From JBEATZ01 sp041178545 (GTDB lineage Bacteria; Planctomycetota; UBA1135; UBA2386), in assembly GCA_041178545.1 (NCBI GenBank), contig JBEGVB010000059.1, positions 1-62,318 of the forward strand: 62,318 nt of DNA, read 5' to 3'. A program made the translations under genes and the position numbers. Shown here one piece after another: positions 25,186 to 33,676 of the stretch. The notes under the pieces were generated by a model that saw only the letters and a program-made list of their open reading frames with translations, ran no database searches and was not told where the DNA came from. Each line of letters starts with the position of its first letter. Positions within the stretch are counted from its first letter, which is position 1.

Positions 25186-26817
25186 GTGACCCCCCGCCCC
25201 GCCCCGATCCTGCCGCTGCTGGGCCTGCTGACCGCAGGCTGCTGGTCCGGCTCCTACAACAAGGAGGACGCGGACAAGCAGGTCTACGCCATCCTCGAGC
25301 AGGCTGCTGAGGGCGTGGTCGGCCAGCGCAAGGTCTTCACCGTGGAGCGGCCGGTCGACACCCTGCGGCGGCGCCTGTCCGACAGCCCGGTGCCCGTGAA
25401 GCTGAGCCTGCTGGACGCCATCGACGTGGCCGCCGAGAACAGCCGCGAGTTCCAGCGCGCCAAGGAGTCCCTGTACCTCTCGGCCCTCAACCTCACCCGC
25501 ACCCAGTGGGACTTCAGCGTCCAGTTCGGCGTGGGCGGCAGTGCCGAGGTGAACGGCACCGGCGACGACACGGCCAACGTCGCACTGCGCGACGACCTTG
25601 CTGCCTCGGTCAACAGCACGGCAGGGACGCGCGTGTTCACGTCCTTCGCCAACAGCTTCCTCCGCTCGGTCGTGAACGGCGGGGCCTTCGACGGCAGCTC
25701 GATCCTGAGCCTCGGCCTGACCCAGCCCATCATGCGCGGAGCCGGCACCTCGATCGCCCGCGAGCCCCTCACCCAGTCGGAGCGCAACGTCGTCTACCAG
25801 GTGCGCGACTTCGAGCGGTTCCGCGCGACCTTCGCGGTGCAGGTGGTGAGCTCCTACTACCAGGTCGTGCGCCAGATGGCCGACCTGAAGAGCGTCGAGG
25901 CGTCCTACCGCAGTTTCGTGCAGAACCGCGAACTGACGCAGGAGTACTTCGATGCCGGTCGCAAGACGATCACCGACCTCGGCCGCGCCCTGCAGTCGGA
26001 GTACTCCGCCGAGGCGGACCTCGTGGCCAGCAAGAACGCGCTCGCGACGGCGCTCGACCGGTTCAAGGTCCTGCTCGGCATCCCCACCACCGCCCAGGTG
26101 GAACTCGACGGCACGGAGCTGGACCGGCTGGTGGCCTCCGGGGTCACGCCGGTCGAACTCGACAGCACGACGGCAGTGCAGATCGCCCTCGCCCGGCGCT
26201 ACGACCACCGCAACATCGTCGACGAGGTCGAGGACGCGGGCCGCAGGGTGATGGTCTCCGAGGACGCCCTCAACATCATCCTCGACTTCTCGGGTGCACT
26301 CTCGGTTCCCGCCGAGGACGGCAACGGCCTCAACCTCGACTGGTCCAAGGTCAACTGGTCGGCGGGCTTCGACCTCGACCTCGCCCTCGACAAGCTGCCC
26401 GAGCGCAACGCCTACCGCTCCTCGCTCATCCAGCTCGACGTGGCCATCCGCACCCGCGAGCAGAGCGAGGACGAGATCGCCTCGGAGATCCGCAGCGCCT
26501 TGCGCGACATCCAGTCCGCCTACGACAGCTATCGCATCCAGCTCGAGGCAGTCCGCCTCGCGGAACAGCGCGTCGAGGCCACGCTCGACCTGTACGCGGC
26601 AGGCCGCGTACAGGCGATCGAGCGCCTGGACGCCCAGGACGCCCTGCTGTCCGCCCAGCTCGCGCTCTCGCGCGCCATCGTCCAGTACTCGATCGCACGC
26701 ATCGAGCTGCTGCGGGACCTCGAGGGCCTCGCGCTCGAGCCGCGCGGCCTGCGCTACGACCCGGCACTGCCGCTGCCCGCGCTGCCCACGCCGCCCGCCA
26801 CCCAGGAGAAGCCATGA
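25186..26817 (+). CDS. TolC-family outer-membrane efflux lipoprotein
   Basis: This 543-residue protein is the outer-membrane duct of an export system. The GTG start gives a lipoprotein signal ending LLTAGC. Two long helical hairpins with the TolC/OEP pattern follow: YYQVVRQMADLKSVEASYRS, RALQSEYSAEADLVASKNAL and YDSYRIQLEAVRLAEQRVEA. It is longer than typical OEP proteins and its first 70 residues are less conserved. Its stop overlaps the start of the adaptor gene (ATGA), and the ABC transporter genes follow, so all four should be one operon. The 208-bp divergent gap to coaB presumably holds the promoter. Confidence 0.92.
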   Translation: MTPRPAPILPLLGLLTAGCWSGSYNKEDADKQVYAILEQAAEGVVGQRKVFTVERPVDTLRRRLSDSPVPVKLSLLDAIDVAAENSREFQRAKESLYLSALNLTRTQWDFSVQFGVGGSAEVNGTGDDTANVALRDDLAASVNSTAGTRVFTSFANSFLRSVVNGGAFDGSSILSLGLTQPIMRGAGTSIAREPLTQSERNVVYQVRDFERFRATFAVQVVSSYYQVVRQMADLKSVEASYRSFVQNRELTQEYFDAGRKTITDLGRALQSEYSAEADLVASKNALATALDRFKVLLGIPTTAQVELDGTELDRLVASGVTPVELDSTTAVQIALARRYDHRNIVDEVEDAGRRVMVSEDALNIILDFSGALSVPAEDGNGLNLDWSKVNWSAGFDLDLALDKLPERNAYRSSLIQLDVAIRTREQSEDEIASEIRSALRDIQSAYDSYRIQLEAVRLAEQRVEATLDLYAAGRVQAIERLDAQDALLSAQLALSRAIVQYSIARIELLRDLEGLALEPRGLRYDPALPLPALPTPPATQEKP

Positions 26818-29048
26818 CCGCCGTCCCGACCCGTTGCACCCTCGCCGCCCGCGGCATTGGCCCGATGGCACTCGCCCTCGCGTTGCTCGTTTCCTGTGAC
26901 AAGGGCGGGTCCGGTGGCGCAGAGACCACCACCAACCTGTTCACGGTGACCCGCGGCGACCTCCCCATCACGGTCAAGGAGAATGCCGAGCTGCAGGCGC
27001 TGCGCGAGACCATCGTGCGATCCGAGATCGAGGGGCAGTCGACGGTGATCTACATCATCCCCGAGGGCACCTCGGTCAAGCAGGGCGAGAAGCTCGTCGA
27101 ACTCGACGTGAGCGAGCTGGTGGAGAAGCGCGCCAACCAGGCGATTGCCGTGGCCAAGGCCGAGGCAGGCCTCTCCCAGGCCAAGAAGGAGCTGGAGATT
27201 CTCGAGAAGGAACTCACCACCAAGATGGGCACTGCCGAGTCCGCGCTGCGCATCGCCGAGCTGGAGCTGGAGAAGCTGCTCGGCAAGCTGAACCCCAACG
27301 CAGGGCCGGAGAGCCGCAACGGCGAGATGGTGCGCAAGCTGCGCGACCTGACCTCGATCGTGCCCACCAGGAGCATGGCAGAGCAGCAGGGTGGCGAAGC
27401 CGTCGTGCAGGTCGACCCCCGCAGCTACGCAGGCCTCGTGAACCGCGCCGTGGAACTGCTCAGGATCGACGGGAGCGAGGTCGACCCGATGGATCGGTCC
27501 ATGGGCGACATGGCCAACCAGATCCTGGAGGCGGCCGACCTCATCCGCCTCGCGATGTCCGACCTCAAGGTGAAGGAGGACACGTACTTCTACAGCCAGA
27601 AACTTGCTGCCAAGCAGTTCATCACGCGCACCGAGCTGGAGAAGGACAAGCTCGCCTTCCAGAGCCAGATGTCCAAGGTGACCCTCGCGTGGAACGACCT
27701 CGACCTGCTGGTCAACTACACGCTCGCCAAGGAGCGCATCAAGCTCAAGCAGGACGTCGACAACGCCAGCCTCGAGCTGGACCGCGTCATCGGTGCGAAC
27801 GAGGCTGCCCGCAACAAGGCCGACAGTGCGCTGAAGAGTGCGCAGGCCGAGTACGACCTGGCGGCCGAGAGGCTCACCAACCTGGAGCGCCAGATCAAGA
27901 ATGCCGTCGTCTTCGCGCCGACCCCCGGCCTCGTGGTCTACGCACGCATCGACCGCGACCGCCGCGGCGGCGAGGCGGTGCGCGAGGGCATCCAGGTGCG
28001 CGAGCGCCAGGACCTCATCATCCTGCCGGACACCACCAAGATGCGTTGCGTGATCAAGGTGCAGGAGGCGCAGGTCGACAAAGTGCAGCGCGGCCAGCCG
28101 GCCTACATCCAGGTCGAGGCGTTCCCCGGCGAGACCTTCACCGGTCGCGTCACCAGCGTGGCACCGGTCGCGGACTCCAACAGCGGCTGGATGACCTCGG
28201 ACCGCAAGGTCTACACCTCGATCGTCGAGCTCGACGGCGACAACCCCGATGCCCGCATCCGTTCGCGCATGGCAGCAGCGGTGACCATCGTGATCGACGT
28301 GGTCAAGGACACACTGCCGGTGCCGTTGCAGGCCGTGCGCCGCGACCGTTCGGTCAACTACGTCTGGAAGCAGACCCAGCAGGGGCCGCAGGCCGTTGCA
28401 GTGAAAGTCGGCCGCCAGAGCACCGAGCGCGTGGAGGTCCTCGAGGGCCTCGCCGCCGGTGACCAGGTCTGGCTCACCCCCCCGCCGGACGCGCAGGAGC
28501 CCAAGTTCCCGCAGCCGGAGGCGCCGGTGCCCTCGCCCCTCGCGCCCAACGCGGCGGAGCCAACGAAGGCGGGGCCAGGCACTGCGGCAGCTCCCGCGCC
28601 GGGTGCAGGCAGCTCCGGTGCTGCGGCACAGGGCGCTCCCAACGAGCAGGCCCAGCAGGGCACTCAGCCCCCTGCGGGCGGACAACCCACCGCAGGCGGA
28701 CAGCCCCCCGCAGGTGGACAGGGCCAGGGCGGCAGTCGCCGCGGCGGCATGTTCTCCAACAAGAAGCTCGCCGAGATGACCCCGGAGGAACTCGAACAGT
28801 TCAAGTCTGGGCTCGGGATGATGGGCGGCATGGTCACGCGCCTGCGCGACCAGGGCCAGGAGGAGCGCGCAGCGGCGATGGAGACCGCGCTGCAGACCGT
28901 GCAGCAGGCGCTGGACAAGAACGACCTCCCTGCTGCACAGGCAGCCGTCGACGCCATGCGCGCCTCGATGGGCCGCGGGCGCCCGGGTGGCGGCGGAGCA
29001 GGCGGAGGGCAGGGCGGCGGCGGGCAGGGTCCCGGCGGCGGGAACTGA
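26814..29048 (+). CDS. HlyD/MacA-type periplasmic adaptor, lipoprotein, with extended C-terminus
   Basis: A 744-residue membrane-fusion protein linking the ABC transporter to the TolC duct. The ATG overlaps the tolC stop and has AGGAG six bases upstream. A lipobox (ALLVSC) is followed by a lipoyl half-motif YIIPEGTSVKQGEKLVELD, a long coiled-coil hairpin (LSQAKKELEILEKELTTK), the second lipoyl half (VVFAPTPGLVVYAR) and beta-barrel strands. The family is usually 350-450 residues; here the last 180 add a Pro/Gly/Gln-rich low-complexity stretch, a helical segment (EEERAAAMETALQTVQQAL-like) and a Gly-rich tail. Role by family; cargo unknown. Confidence 0.9.
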   Translation: MTAVPTRCTLAARGIGPMALALALLVSCDKGGSGGAETTTNLFTVTRGDLPITVKENAELQALRETIVRSEIEGQSTVIYIIPEGTSVKQGEKLVELDVSELVEKRANQAIAVAKAEAGLSQAKKELEILEKELTTKMGTAESALRIAELELEKLLGKLNPNAGPESRNGEMVRKLRDLTSIVPTRSMAEQQGGEAVVQVDPRSYAGLVNRAVELLRIDGSEVDPMDRSMGDMANQILEAADLIRLAMSDLKVKEDTYFYSQKLAAKQFITRTELEKDKLAFQSQMSKVTLAWNDLDLLVNYTLAKERIKLKQDVDNASLELDRVIGANEAARNKADSALKSAQAEYDLAAERLTNLERQIKNAVVFAPTPGLVVYARIDRDRRGGEAVREGIQVRERQDLIILPDTTKMRCVIKVQEAQVDKVQRGQPAYIQVEAFPGETFTGRVTSVAPVADSNSGWMTSDRKVYTSIVELDGDNPDARIRSRMAAAVTIVIDVVKDTLPVPLQAVRRDRSVNYVWKQTQQGPQAVAVKVGRQSTERVEVLEGLAAGDQVWLTPPPDAQEPKFPQPEAPVPSPLAPNAAEPTKAGPGTAAAPAPGAGSSGAAAQGAPNEQAQQGTQPPAGGQPTAGGQPPAGGQGQGGSRRGGMFSNKKLAEMTPEELEQFKSGLGMMGGMVTRLRDQGQEERAAAMETALQTVQQALDKNDLPAAQAAVDAMRASMGRGRPGGGGAGGGQGGGGQGPGGGN

Positions 29049-29062
29049 GCCAGGATCCCCAG

Positions 29063-29794
29063 ATGCCCCAGCCCAGCGACAACCGTCCGGTCATTGCCGA
29101 GTTCGTCGACGTCCACCGCCACTACCAGATGGGCGAGAACGTCGTCCGCGCCCTCAACGGCGTCTCGCTGCAGGTCCGCAAGGGCGACTACGTGGCGATC
29201 ATGGGCCGTTCCGGGTCGGGCAAGAGCACGATGCTCAACATCCTCGGCTGCCTCGACCGACCCACGCAGGGCGCATACCTGCTGGGTGGCGAGGACGTGA
29301 CGCGCATGCCCGACGACGCACTCTCCATGAAGCGCGGGCGCGACATCGGCTTCATCTTCCAGTCCTTCAACCTGATCCCGCAGCTCACGGTGCTGGAGAA
29401 CCTCGAGGTCCCCCTCTTCTACCAGAACCGCATCGGTCCCGAGTCGCGCGCCAAGGCCGAGCACCTCGCGAGCCGCGTCGGGCTCGGCGGACGCCTCGAA
29501 CACAAGCCCATGGAGCTCTCGGGCGGCCAGCAGCAGCGCGTCGCGATCGCACGCGCGTTGATGAACGACCCGCTGTTCCTGCTGGCGGACGAGGCCACCG
29601 GCAACCTCGACAGCAACACCGAGCGCGAGATCCTCGACCTGCTCGACGAGTTGCGCGCCGAGGGCATGACCATCGTCGTGGTGACGCACAACCCGAAGGT
29701 CGCGGAGCGCGCCGACTGCACGGTGTGGCTCAAGGACGGACAGGTGGAACAGGTGGTGGTGAACCGGACGGCACCGGCGGGAGCCAGCGCATGA
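29063..29794 (+). CDS. ABC transporter ATP-binding protein, MacB/LolD type
   Basis: A 243-residue ATPase that energises the permease encoded next. All ABC motifs are present: Walker A GRSGSGKST (48-56), Q-loop Gln100 in GFIFQSFNLIPQL, signature LSGGQQQRVAIARAL (152-166), Walker B LFLLADEATGNLD (171-183) and the switch His in VVVTHNPK. The FNLIPQLTVLENVEVPL-type stretch is typical of the MacB/LolD subgroup. Its stop overlaps the permease start (ATGA). Confidence 0.96.
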   Translation: MPQPSDNRPVIAEFVDVHRHYQMGENVVRALNGVSLQVRKGDYVAIMGRSGSGKSTMLNILGCLDRPTQGAYLLGGEDVTRMPDDALSMKRGRDIGFIFQSFNLIPQLTVLENLEVPLFYQNRIGPESRAKAEHLASRVGLGGRLEHKPMELSGGQQQRVAIARALMNDPLFLLADEATGNLDSNTEREILDLLDELRAEGMTIVVVTHNPKVAERADCTVWLKDGQVEQVVVNRTAPAGASA

Positions 29795-31071
29795 TCGGTG
29801 ACTTCTCACGCACGGTGCGCCTCGGCCTGAAGAGCCTGCTGCTGCACAAGCTGCGCAGCTCGCTCACCACCGCAGGCATCCTGTTCGGCGTCGCATCCGT
29901 GATCGCGATGCTGGCGGTCGGCGAGGGCGCCAGCCAGGAGGCCCTCATGCGCTTCCGCGACATGGGCGTGACCAACGTGCTGCTCCGCAGCGTCAAGCCG
30001 CCGGACACGCAGCAGAACACGCAGTCGAGCATGATGAGCTTCCTCAGCTACGGGCTCACGTACCAGGAGGCCGACCGCATCGAGAACCTGGTGCGGGAAC
30101 AGCTCCCCACGGCGCAGGTCGTGCGCGTGCGCGAGAGCCAGAAGGGCGTCACGAGGGGCGAGCACTGGAAGTCGACGGTGATCGTCGGCACGGCACCGAA
30201 CTTCCTCGACATCACCAACATGAAGGTCCAGGAGGGCCGCTGGCTCACCGAGCTGGACATGGCGCGACAGGCCAACATCTGCGTGCTGGGCGCCTCCCTG
30301 GCACGCACGCTGTTCCCGTTGGAGAACCCGATGGACCAGACCATCCTGGCGGGGACCGAGGACCGGTTCCGTGTGGTCGGCGTCCTCGAGTACCAGGGAC
30401 GCGCCGCCGGCCCCCAGGGGACGACGCTCGACGAGTGCGCGTTCATCCCGATGACGTCCTCGCGGCGGCGGTTCGGCGACGACCAGATCATCCGCTCCGG
30501 CGGCTCGACCCGCTTCGAGCGCGTCGAGTTGCACGAGGTGAAGATCAAGTTGGGTGACAGCGAGCAGGTCGAGGGCGTCGCCTCGCTGCTGCGCGACATG
30601 ATCCGCCCCGAGCAACGGCCGCAGGGTGACGTGGAGATCACGGTGCCGCTGGAACTGCTCCGGCAGGAGGAAGCCTCCAAGCGCATGTTCAACATCGTGC
30701 TGGCGGTGATCGCATCCATCAGCCTGCTGGTGGGCGGCATCGGCATCATGAACGTGATGCTGGCCACCGTGACCGAACGCACGCGCGAGATCGGCATCCG
30801 CCGGGCCCTCGGTGCCCGCAAGAAGCACATCATCAGCCAGTTCCTCGTCGAGGCCGCGGTGCTCAGCGCACTGGGCGGCGTCGTCGGGGTGGCACTCGGC
30901 CTGCTGATCCCCTACGTGATCGAGGAGGCCTTCAAGCAGCAGACCGTCGTGCTGCCCTTCCACGTGCTGCTTGCCTTCGGCATCTCGGCGCTCGTGGGCG
31001 TGGTGTTCGGCATCTACCCGGCGTGGCGGGCCGCCAACATGGACCCGGTCGAGGCGCTGCGCCACGAGTGA
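29791..31071 (+). CDS. MacB-type ABC transporter permease
   Basis: A 426-residue inner-membrane permease with the MacB/FtsX layout. An N-terminal membrane helix (SSLTTAGILFGVASVIAMLA) is followed by a large periplasmic MacB-PCD domain, then three C-terminal helices beginning at LAVIASISLLVGGIGIMNVM. Signature pieces TERTREIGIRRALGARKKHI and YPAWRAANMDPVEALRHE are intact. Unlike E. coli MacB the ATPase is a separate gene, as in most bacteria. With the TolC and MacA-type genes it forms a tripartite exporter for peptides, lipids or drugs; the cargo cannot be read from sequence. Confidence 0.96.
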   Translation: MIGDFSRTVRLGLKSLLLHKLRSSLTTAGILFGVASVIAMLAVGEGASQEALMRFRDMGVTNVLLRSVKPPDTQQNTQSSMMSFLSYGLTYQEADRIENLVREQLPTAQVVRVRESQKGVTRGEHWKSTVIVGTAPNFLDITNMKVQEGRWLTELDMARQANICVLGASLARTLFPLENPMDQTILAGTEDRFRVVGVLEYQGRAAGPQGTTLDECAFIPMTSSRRRFGDDQIIRSGGSTRFERVELHEVKIKLGDSEQVEGVASLLRDMIRPEQRPQGDVEITVPLELLRQEEASKRMFNIVLAVIASISLLVGGIGIMNVMLATVTERTREIGIRRALGARKKHIISQFLVEAAVLSALGGVVGVALGLLIPYVIEEAFKQQTVVLPFHVLLAFGISALVGVVFGIYPAWRAANMDPVEALRHE

Positions 31072-31106
31072 GTGCCCCCAGCCCGGCGTTGCCGCACCAG
31101 CTGCCT

Positions 31107-31183
31107 GTTTTTTTCGCACCACCCGCGTAACCGCAGCCTGCTCGCAACGTAGTGAGGCGCGTCCAGGCGCGGGTTTCCCGCGT
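31107..31183 (+). terminator. Weak terminator region after the export operon
   Basis: A run of seven T (31108-31114) lies 37 bp after the permease stop. A small stem (GCGCGGG 31167-31173 with CCCGCGT 31177-31183, TTT loop) lies further on. Neither alone is a classic intrinsic terminator. They begin the 333-bp gene-free stretch 31072-31404, which also holds the nested inverted repeat and tandem repeats listed separately. Confidence 0.3.
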
Positions 31184-31195
31184 CAGGGCAATGCA

Positions 31196-31258
31196 GGGCT
31201 CTCCACTACGGAGACAAAGGCACGGTGCCCGAGTCTCCGGGGGCGATGTGGAGAGCCC
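31196..31258. repeat. Nested inverted repeat
   Basis: Three concentric inverted repeats share a centre near 31224-31227: GGGCTCTCCAC (31196-31206) with GTGGAGAGCCC (31248-31258); CGGAGAC (31209-31215) with GTCTCCG (31233-31239); and GGCAC (31219-31223) with GTGCC (31225-31229). Folded, it gives an extended hairpin with a one-sided bulge at 31240-31247. Confidence 0.65.
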
Positions 31259-31264
31259 ACCCTT

Positions 31265-31350
31265 CTTTCTGGGGTCTCGCTCCGCGGCTTTCTGGGGTCT
31301 CGCTCCGCGGTTTTCTGGGGGCTCGCTCCGTCCTGGGGGCCCGCTCCGCG
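31265..31350. repeat. Tandem repeat, 23-bp unit, about four copies
   Basis: Two identical 23-bp units (31265-31287 and 31288-31310, each starting CTTTCTGGGGTCTCGCTCC) are followed by two shortened, diverged units (31311-31330 and 31331-31350) that keep the CTGGGGG..CGCTCCG core. They sit between the nested inverted repeat and the start of the next gene. A longer frame runs through them, but the predicted protein there is repetitive and lacks a signal, so I treat them as non-coding. Confidence 0.75.
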
Positions 31351-31404
31351 CCCTGGCCCCTCATCGGGCTCCCGGGCTGGATCGCGACCCCGCCAAAGGC
31401 CACG

Positions 31405-32481
31405 ATGCCGTGGATGCCCGGCGCCGCAGTCGTTGCCCTCCTGTTCCTCGCACTGCCGCAGGAACCGCCGCCTCCCGAGGCGAAGGAACTCGTCTCCGCG
31501 TTCCTGGCGCTGCCGGCGGAACAACGCAGCGTGGTGCTCGGCAACCTCGAGCGCCGCATCCAGACCTCGCCCGACGAACTGGTCCAGCGCATCAGCGGCC
31601 GTCGCAAGGGCAAGGGCGCCTACGGCTCCCCCACGCCGGTGGCCGGCCACGACCCCAAGGTCTACGCACCGGTCGCCCCCACCCGCACGCTGGTGGCGTC
31701 CGGCACGGCAGACTGGCAGCGTGCCCGCACACGCTTCCCCGTGCGCACGCTGCTGCCCGACCTGACGGCCGAGGTGGTGTACGACTGGGCGAGCGGCAAG
31801 CCTGCGTGGCTCGGGGAGACGAGCGCAGAGGACCTTCGCTTCGCCAACCTCGTGCACGGCTGGATGCCGGGATCGGACCACGCGGTGGCACAGGTGCTGG
31901 CCGCGCTGGACACCGACCCGCGCCAGCGCCTCCTCGCCGAGTGGTTCCACCATGCGTACGCCGAGCTCAACGGTCGCACTTACCAGGACATCACCTTGTA
32001 CGAGGCCTGGTACTCGGGCGAACAGGTGGACGTGCCGGACGTGGACGCCATCGCCTTCGCCCGCAAGGTGTTGAAGACCCAGTCCTTCGTGAGCCCGATC
32101 CCGGACGGCCGCCGACGCGACCGGCTCTACCAGCAGGTACGCGATGCCGCCGTCGAACACCGCCAGTACCGCACGCTGCGGGAGGTGGCTGCCGCCACGT
32201 TCGTGAGCGCCAAGCCGCCCGTGGACCCGACGTACACGCCGCTGATCGGCAGGTGCCACTACCTGTGGGCACGCACCGGCTACGACGTGGATGCGTTTGC
32301 CAAGGTGCTAGCCGAGGCAGGCGACCGCAGCACCCTGCTGGAGGGCATCGACCAGGCGCTGCGCGAGGACCCCGCGGCCACGGACCTGCGCACGCGGGCG
32401 CAGGAACAGATGGTCGCCCTCGCCGTCTGGCTCCGGCAGCTTGCCGCGTACGAACTCGCCCGCGCCAGGGGCGACAAGTGA
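31405..32481 (+). CDS. Secreted protein of unknown function
   Basis: A 358-residue protein starting at the ATG 31405, with AAAGG five bases upstream. This start gives a short signal peptide (MPGAAVVALLFLALPQ) followed by a Pro-rich patch. Starts further upstream would pass through the tandem repeats. The mature part is mainly helical and charged (KELVSAFLALPAEQRSVVLG, DPRQRLLAEWFHHAYAELNG). No catalytic motif or known domain is recognised. It precedes a small NTF2-like lipoprotein gene by 52 bp on the same strand. Confidence 0.75.
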   Translation: MPWMPGAAVVALLFLALPQEPPPPEAKELVSAFLALPAEQRSVVLGNLERRIQTSPDELVQRISGRRKGKGAYGSPTPVAGHDPKVYAPVAPTRTLVASGTADWQRARTRFPVRTLLPDLTAEVVYDWASGKPAWLGETSAEDLRFANLVHGWMPGSDHAVAQVLAALDTDPRQRLLAEWFHHAYAELNGRTYQDITLYEAWYSGEQVDVPDVDAIAFARKVLKTQSFVSPIPDGRRRDRLYQQVRDAAVEHRQYRTLREVAAATFVSAKPPVDPTYTPLIGRCHYLWARTGYDVDAFAKVLAEAGDRSTLLEGIDQALREDPAATDLRTRAQEQMVALAVWLRQLAAYELARARGDK

Positions 32482-32533
32482 CCGCGGCTCCCGCGCGCTT
32501 GCACCGGGAGCGCACAACCGGTTGCCTGCAGCC

Positions 32534-32974
32534 ATGCGCAGCCACTCCCGCTTCGTCTTGTCCCTCCTGCCCGTCCTGACCGCTGCCTGCGGCACGGCAC
32601 CGATCCAACGCGCCGAGGCCGAGGCCGTGCTGACGGCACAGGCCGAGTGCTGGAACCGCGGCGACCTCCCCGGCTTCGTGTCAGGCTACTGGGACGGGCC
32701 CGAGCTCACGTTCTTGGGGGGGGCCGGCCTGACGCGCGGGCGTGCGGACCTGCTGGCCCGCTACCAGCAGCGTTACCCCACGGCCGAGGCGCGAGGCACC
32801 CTGCGGTTCTCCGTGGTGGACCACCGGGACCTCGGTGACGGCCATGCGCTGCTGCTGGGTCGCTACGAGCTGGAGCGCAAGGACCCTTCCTCGGGGTGGT
32901 TCTCGCTGGTCCTCGCCCGCCAGGCAGGCCGCGTCGTGGTCCTGCACGACCACACGAGCGAGTCGCCGCGCTGA
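32534..32974 (+). CDS. NTF2-like (SnoaL/DUF4440-type) lipoprotein
   Basis: A 146-residue lipoprotein. The signal MRSHSRFVLSLLPVLTAAC puts the lipidated residue at Cys19. The mature part has the cone-shaped NTF2-like pattern: an N-terminal helix AEAVLTAQAECWNRGDLPGF, then SGYWDGPELTFLGG, RGRADLLARYQQRYP and strands ending VLHDHTSE. DUF4440/SnoaL proteins bind small hydrophobic molecules or act as small enzymes; no catalytic residues can be assigned. Possibly co-transcribed with the preceding secreted protein. Confidence 0.85.
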   Translation: MRSHSRFVLSLLPVLTAACGTAPIQRAEAEAVLTAQAECWNRGDLPGFVSGYWDGPELTFLGGAGLTRGRADLLARYQQRYPTAEARGTLRFSVVDHRDLGDGHALLLGRYELERKDPSSGWFSLVLARQAGRVVVLHDHTSESPR

Positions 32975-33052
32975 ACGGGGCACGGGACGCATGGCTTCGC
33001 GCGGGTCGACGGCTACGCTCACGCACCTTCCGTCGCACGAGGAGTCGAATCC

Positions 33053-33676
33053 ATGAGTGTCCCACCTGACGACGCGACCCGCGGGTTCTCCCGCCGCAGT
33101 TTCCTCAAGGGAGCATCCGTCGCCGCCGTGGCAACCGGCGGTGCAGCTGGAGCCGCCGCTGCGAACACGACCGTCGGGGCGGACGAGCCCAAGCGGTTCG
33201 GCCCCGGCGAGCACGAGGTCGAGCTGCGGATCAACGGCACACCGACCAAGTTGACCGTCGAGACCCGCACCACGCTGCTCGACGCGATCCGCGAGCGTGC
33301 CGGCCTCACGGGCGCCAAGAAGGTGTGCGACCGAGGGGCCTGTGGCGCCTGCACCGTGCTGGTGGACGGGGAGGTGACGAAGTCCTGCATGCTCCTCGCC
33401 ATGGACGCCGTTGGCAGCGACATCACCACCGTCGAGCAGCTGAGCGCGGATGGCACCGTGCACCCGCTGGTGCGCAACTTCGTCGCGTGCGACGCACTGC
33501 AGTGCGGCTTCTGCACCCCCGGGATGGTGATGGCCAGCTACGCGTGCCTGCGGCGCAATGCAGCCCCCACGGTGGAGCAGATGCGGCGCGACCTGTCCGG
33601 CAACGTGTGCCGCTGTGGCACCTACGGCCGCGTGTTCGAGGCCATCCAGCGCACGGCGCAGGGCGGTGGCAAGTGA
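33053..33676 (+). CDS. [2Fe-2S] subunit of a periplasmic molybdenum hydroxylase (PaoA/CoxS-like)
   Basis: A 207-residue electron-transfer subunit of a xanthine dehydrogenase-family enzyme. A twin-arginine signal (SRRSFLKG, Arg14-Arg15) predicts export of the folded complex by Tat. The plant-type cluster ligands are Cys92, 97, 100 and 112; the second, helical cluster uses Cys151, 154, 186 and 188 (LQCGFCTPG, NVCRCGTYG). GAGGAG lies upstream of the ATG. Its stop overlaps the next gene (GTGA). The order small, large, medium subunit with Tat only on the small one resembles E. coli paoABC except that the medium subunit comes last. Confidence 0.95.
   Translation: MSVPPDDATRGFSRRSFLKGASVAAVATGGAAGAAAANTTVGADEPKRFGPGEHEVELRINGTPTKLTVETRTTLLDAIRERAGLTGAKKVCDRGACGACTVLVDGEVTKSCMLLAMDAVGSDITTVEQLSADGTVHPLVRNFVACDALQCGFCTPGMVMASYACLRRNAAPTVEQMRRDLSGNVCRCGTYGRVFEAIQRTAQGGGK

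Noticed and set aside
31265..31350. Possible CRISPR array
   Set aside because: The units are directly adjacent without unique spacers and there is no cas gene.
31225..31404. N-terminal extension of the secreted protein through the 23-bp tandem repeat
   Set aside because: The extension would be a repetitive peptide before a good signal sequence; a ribosome site and signal peptide favour the ATG at 31405.
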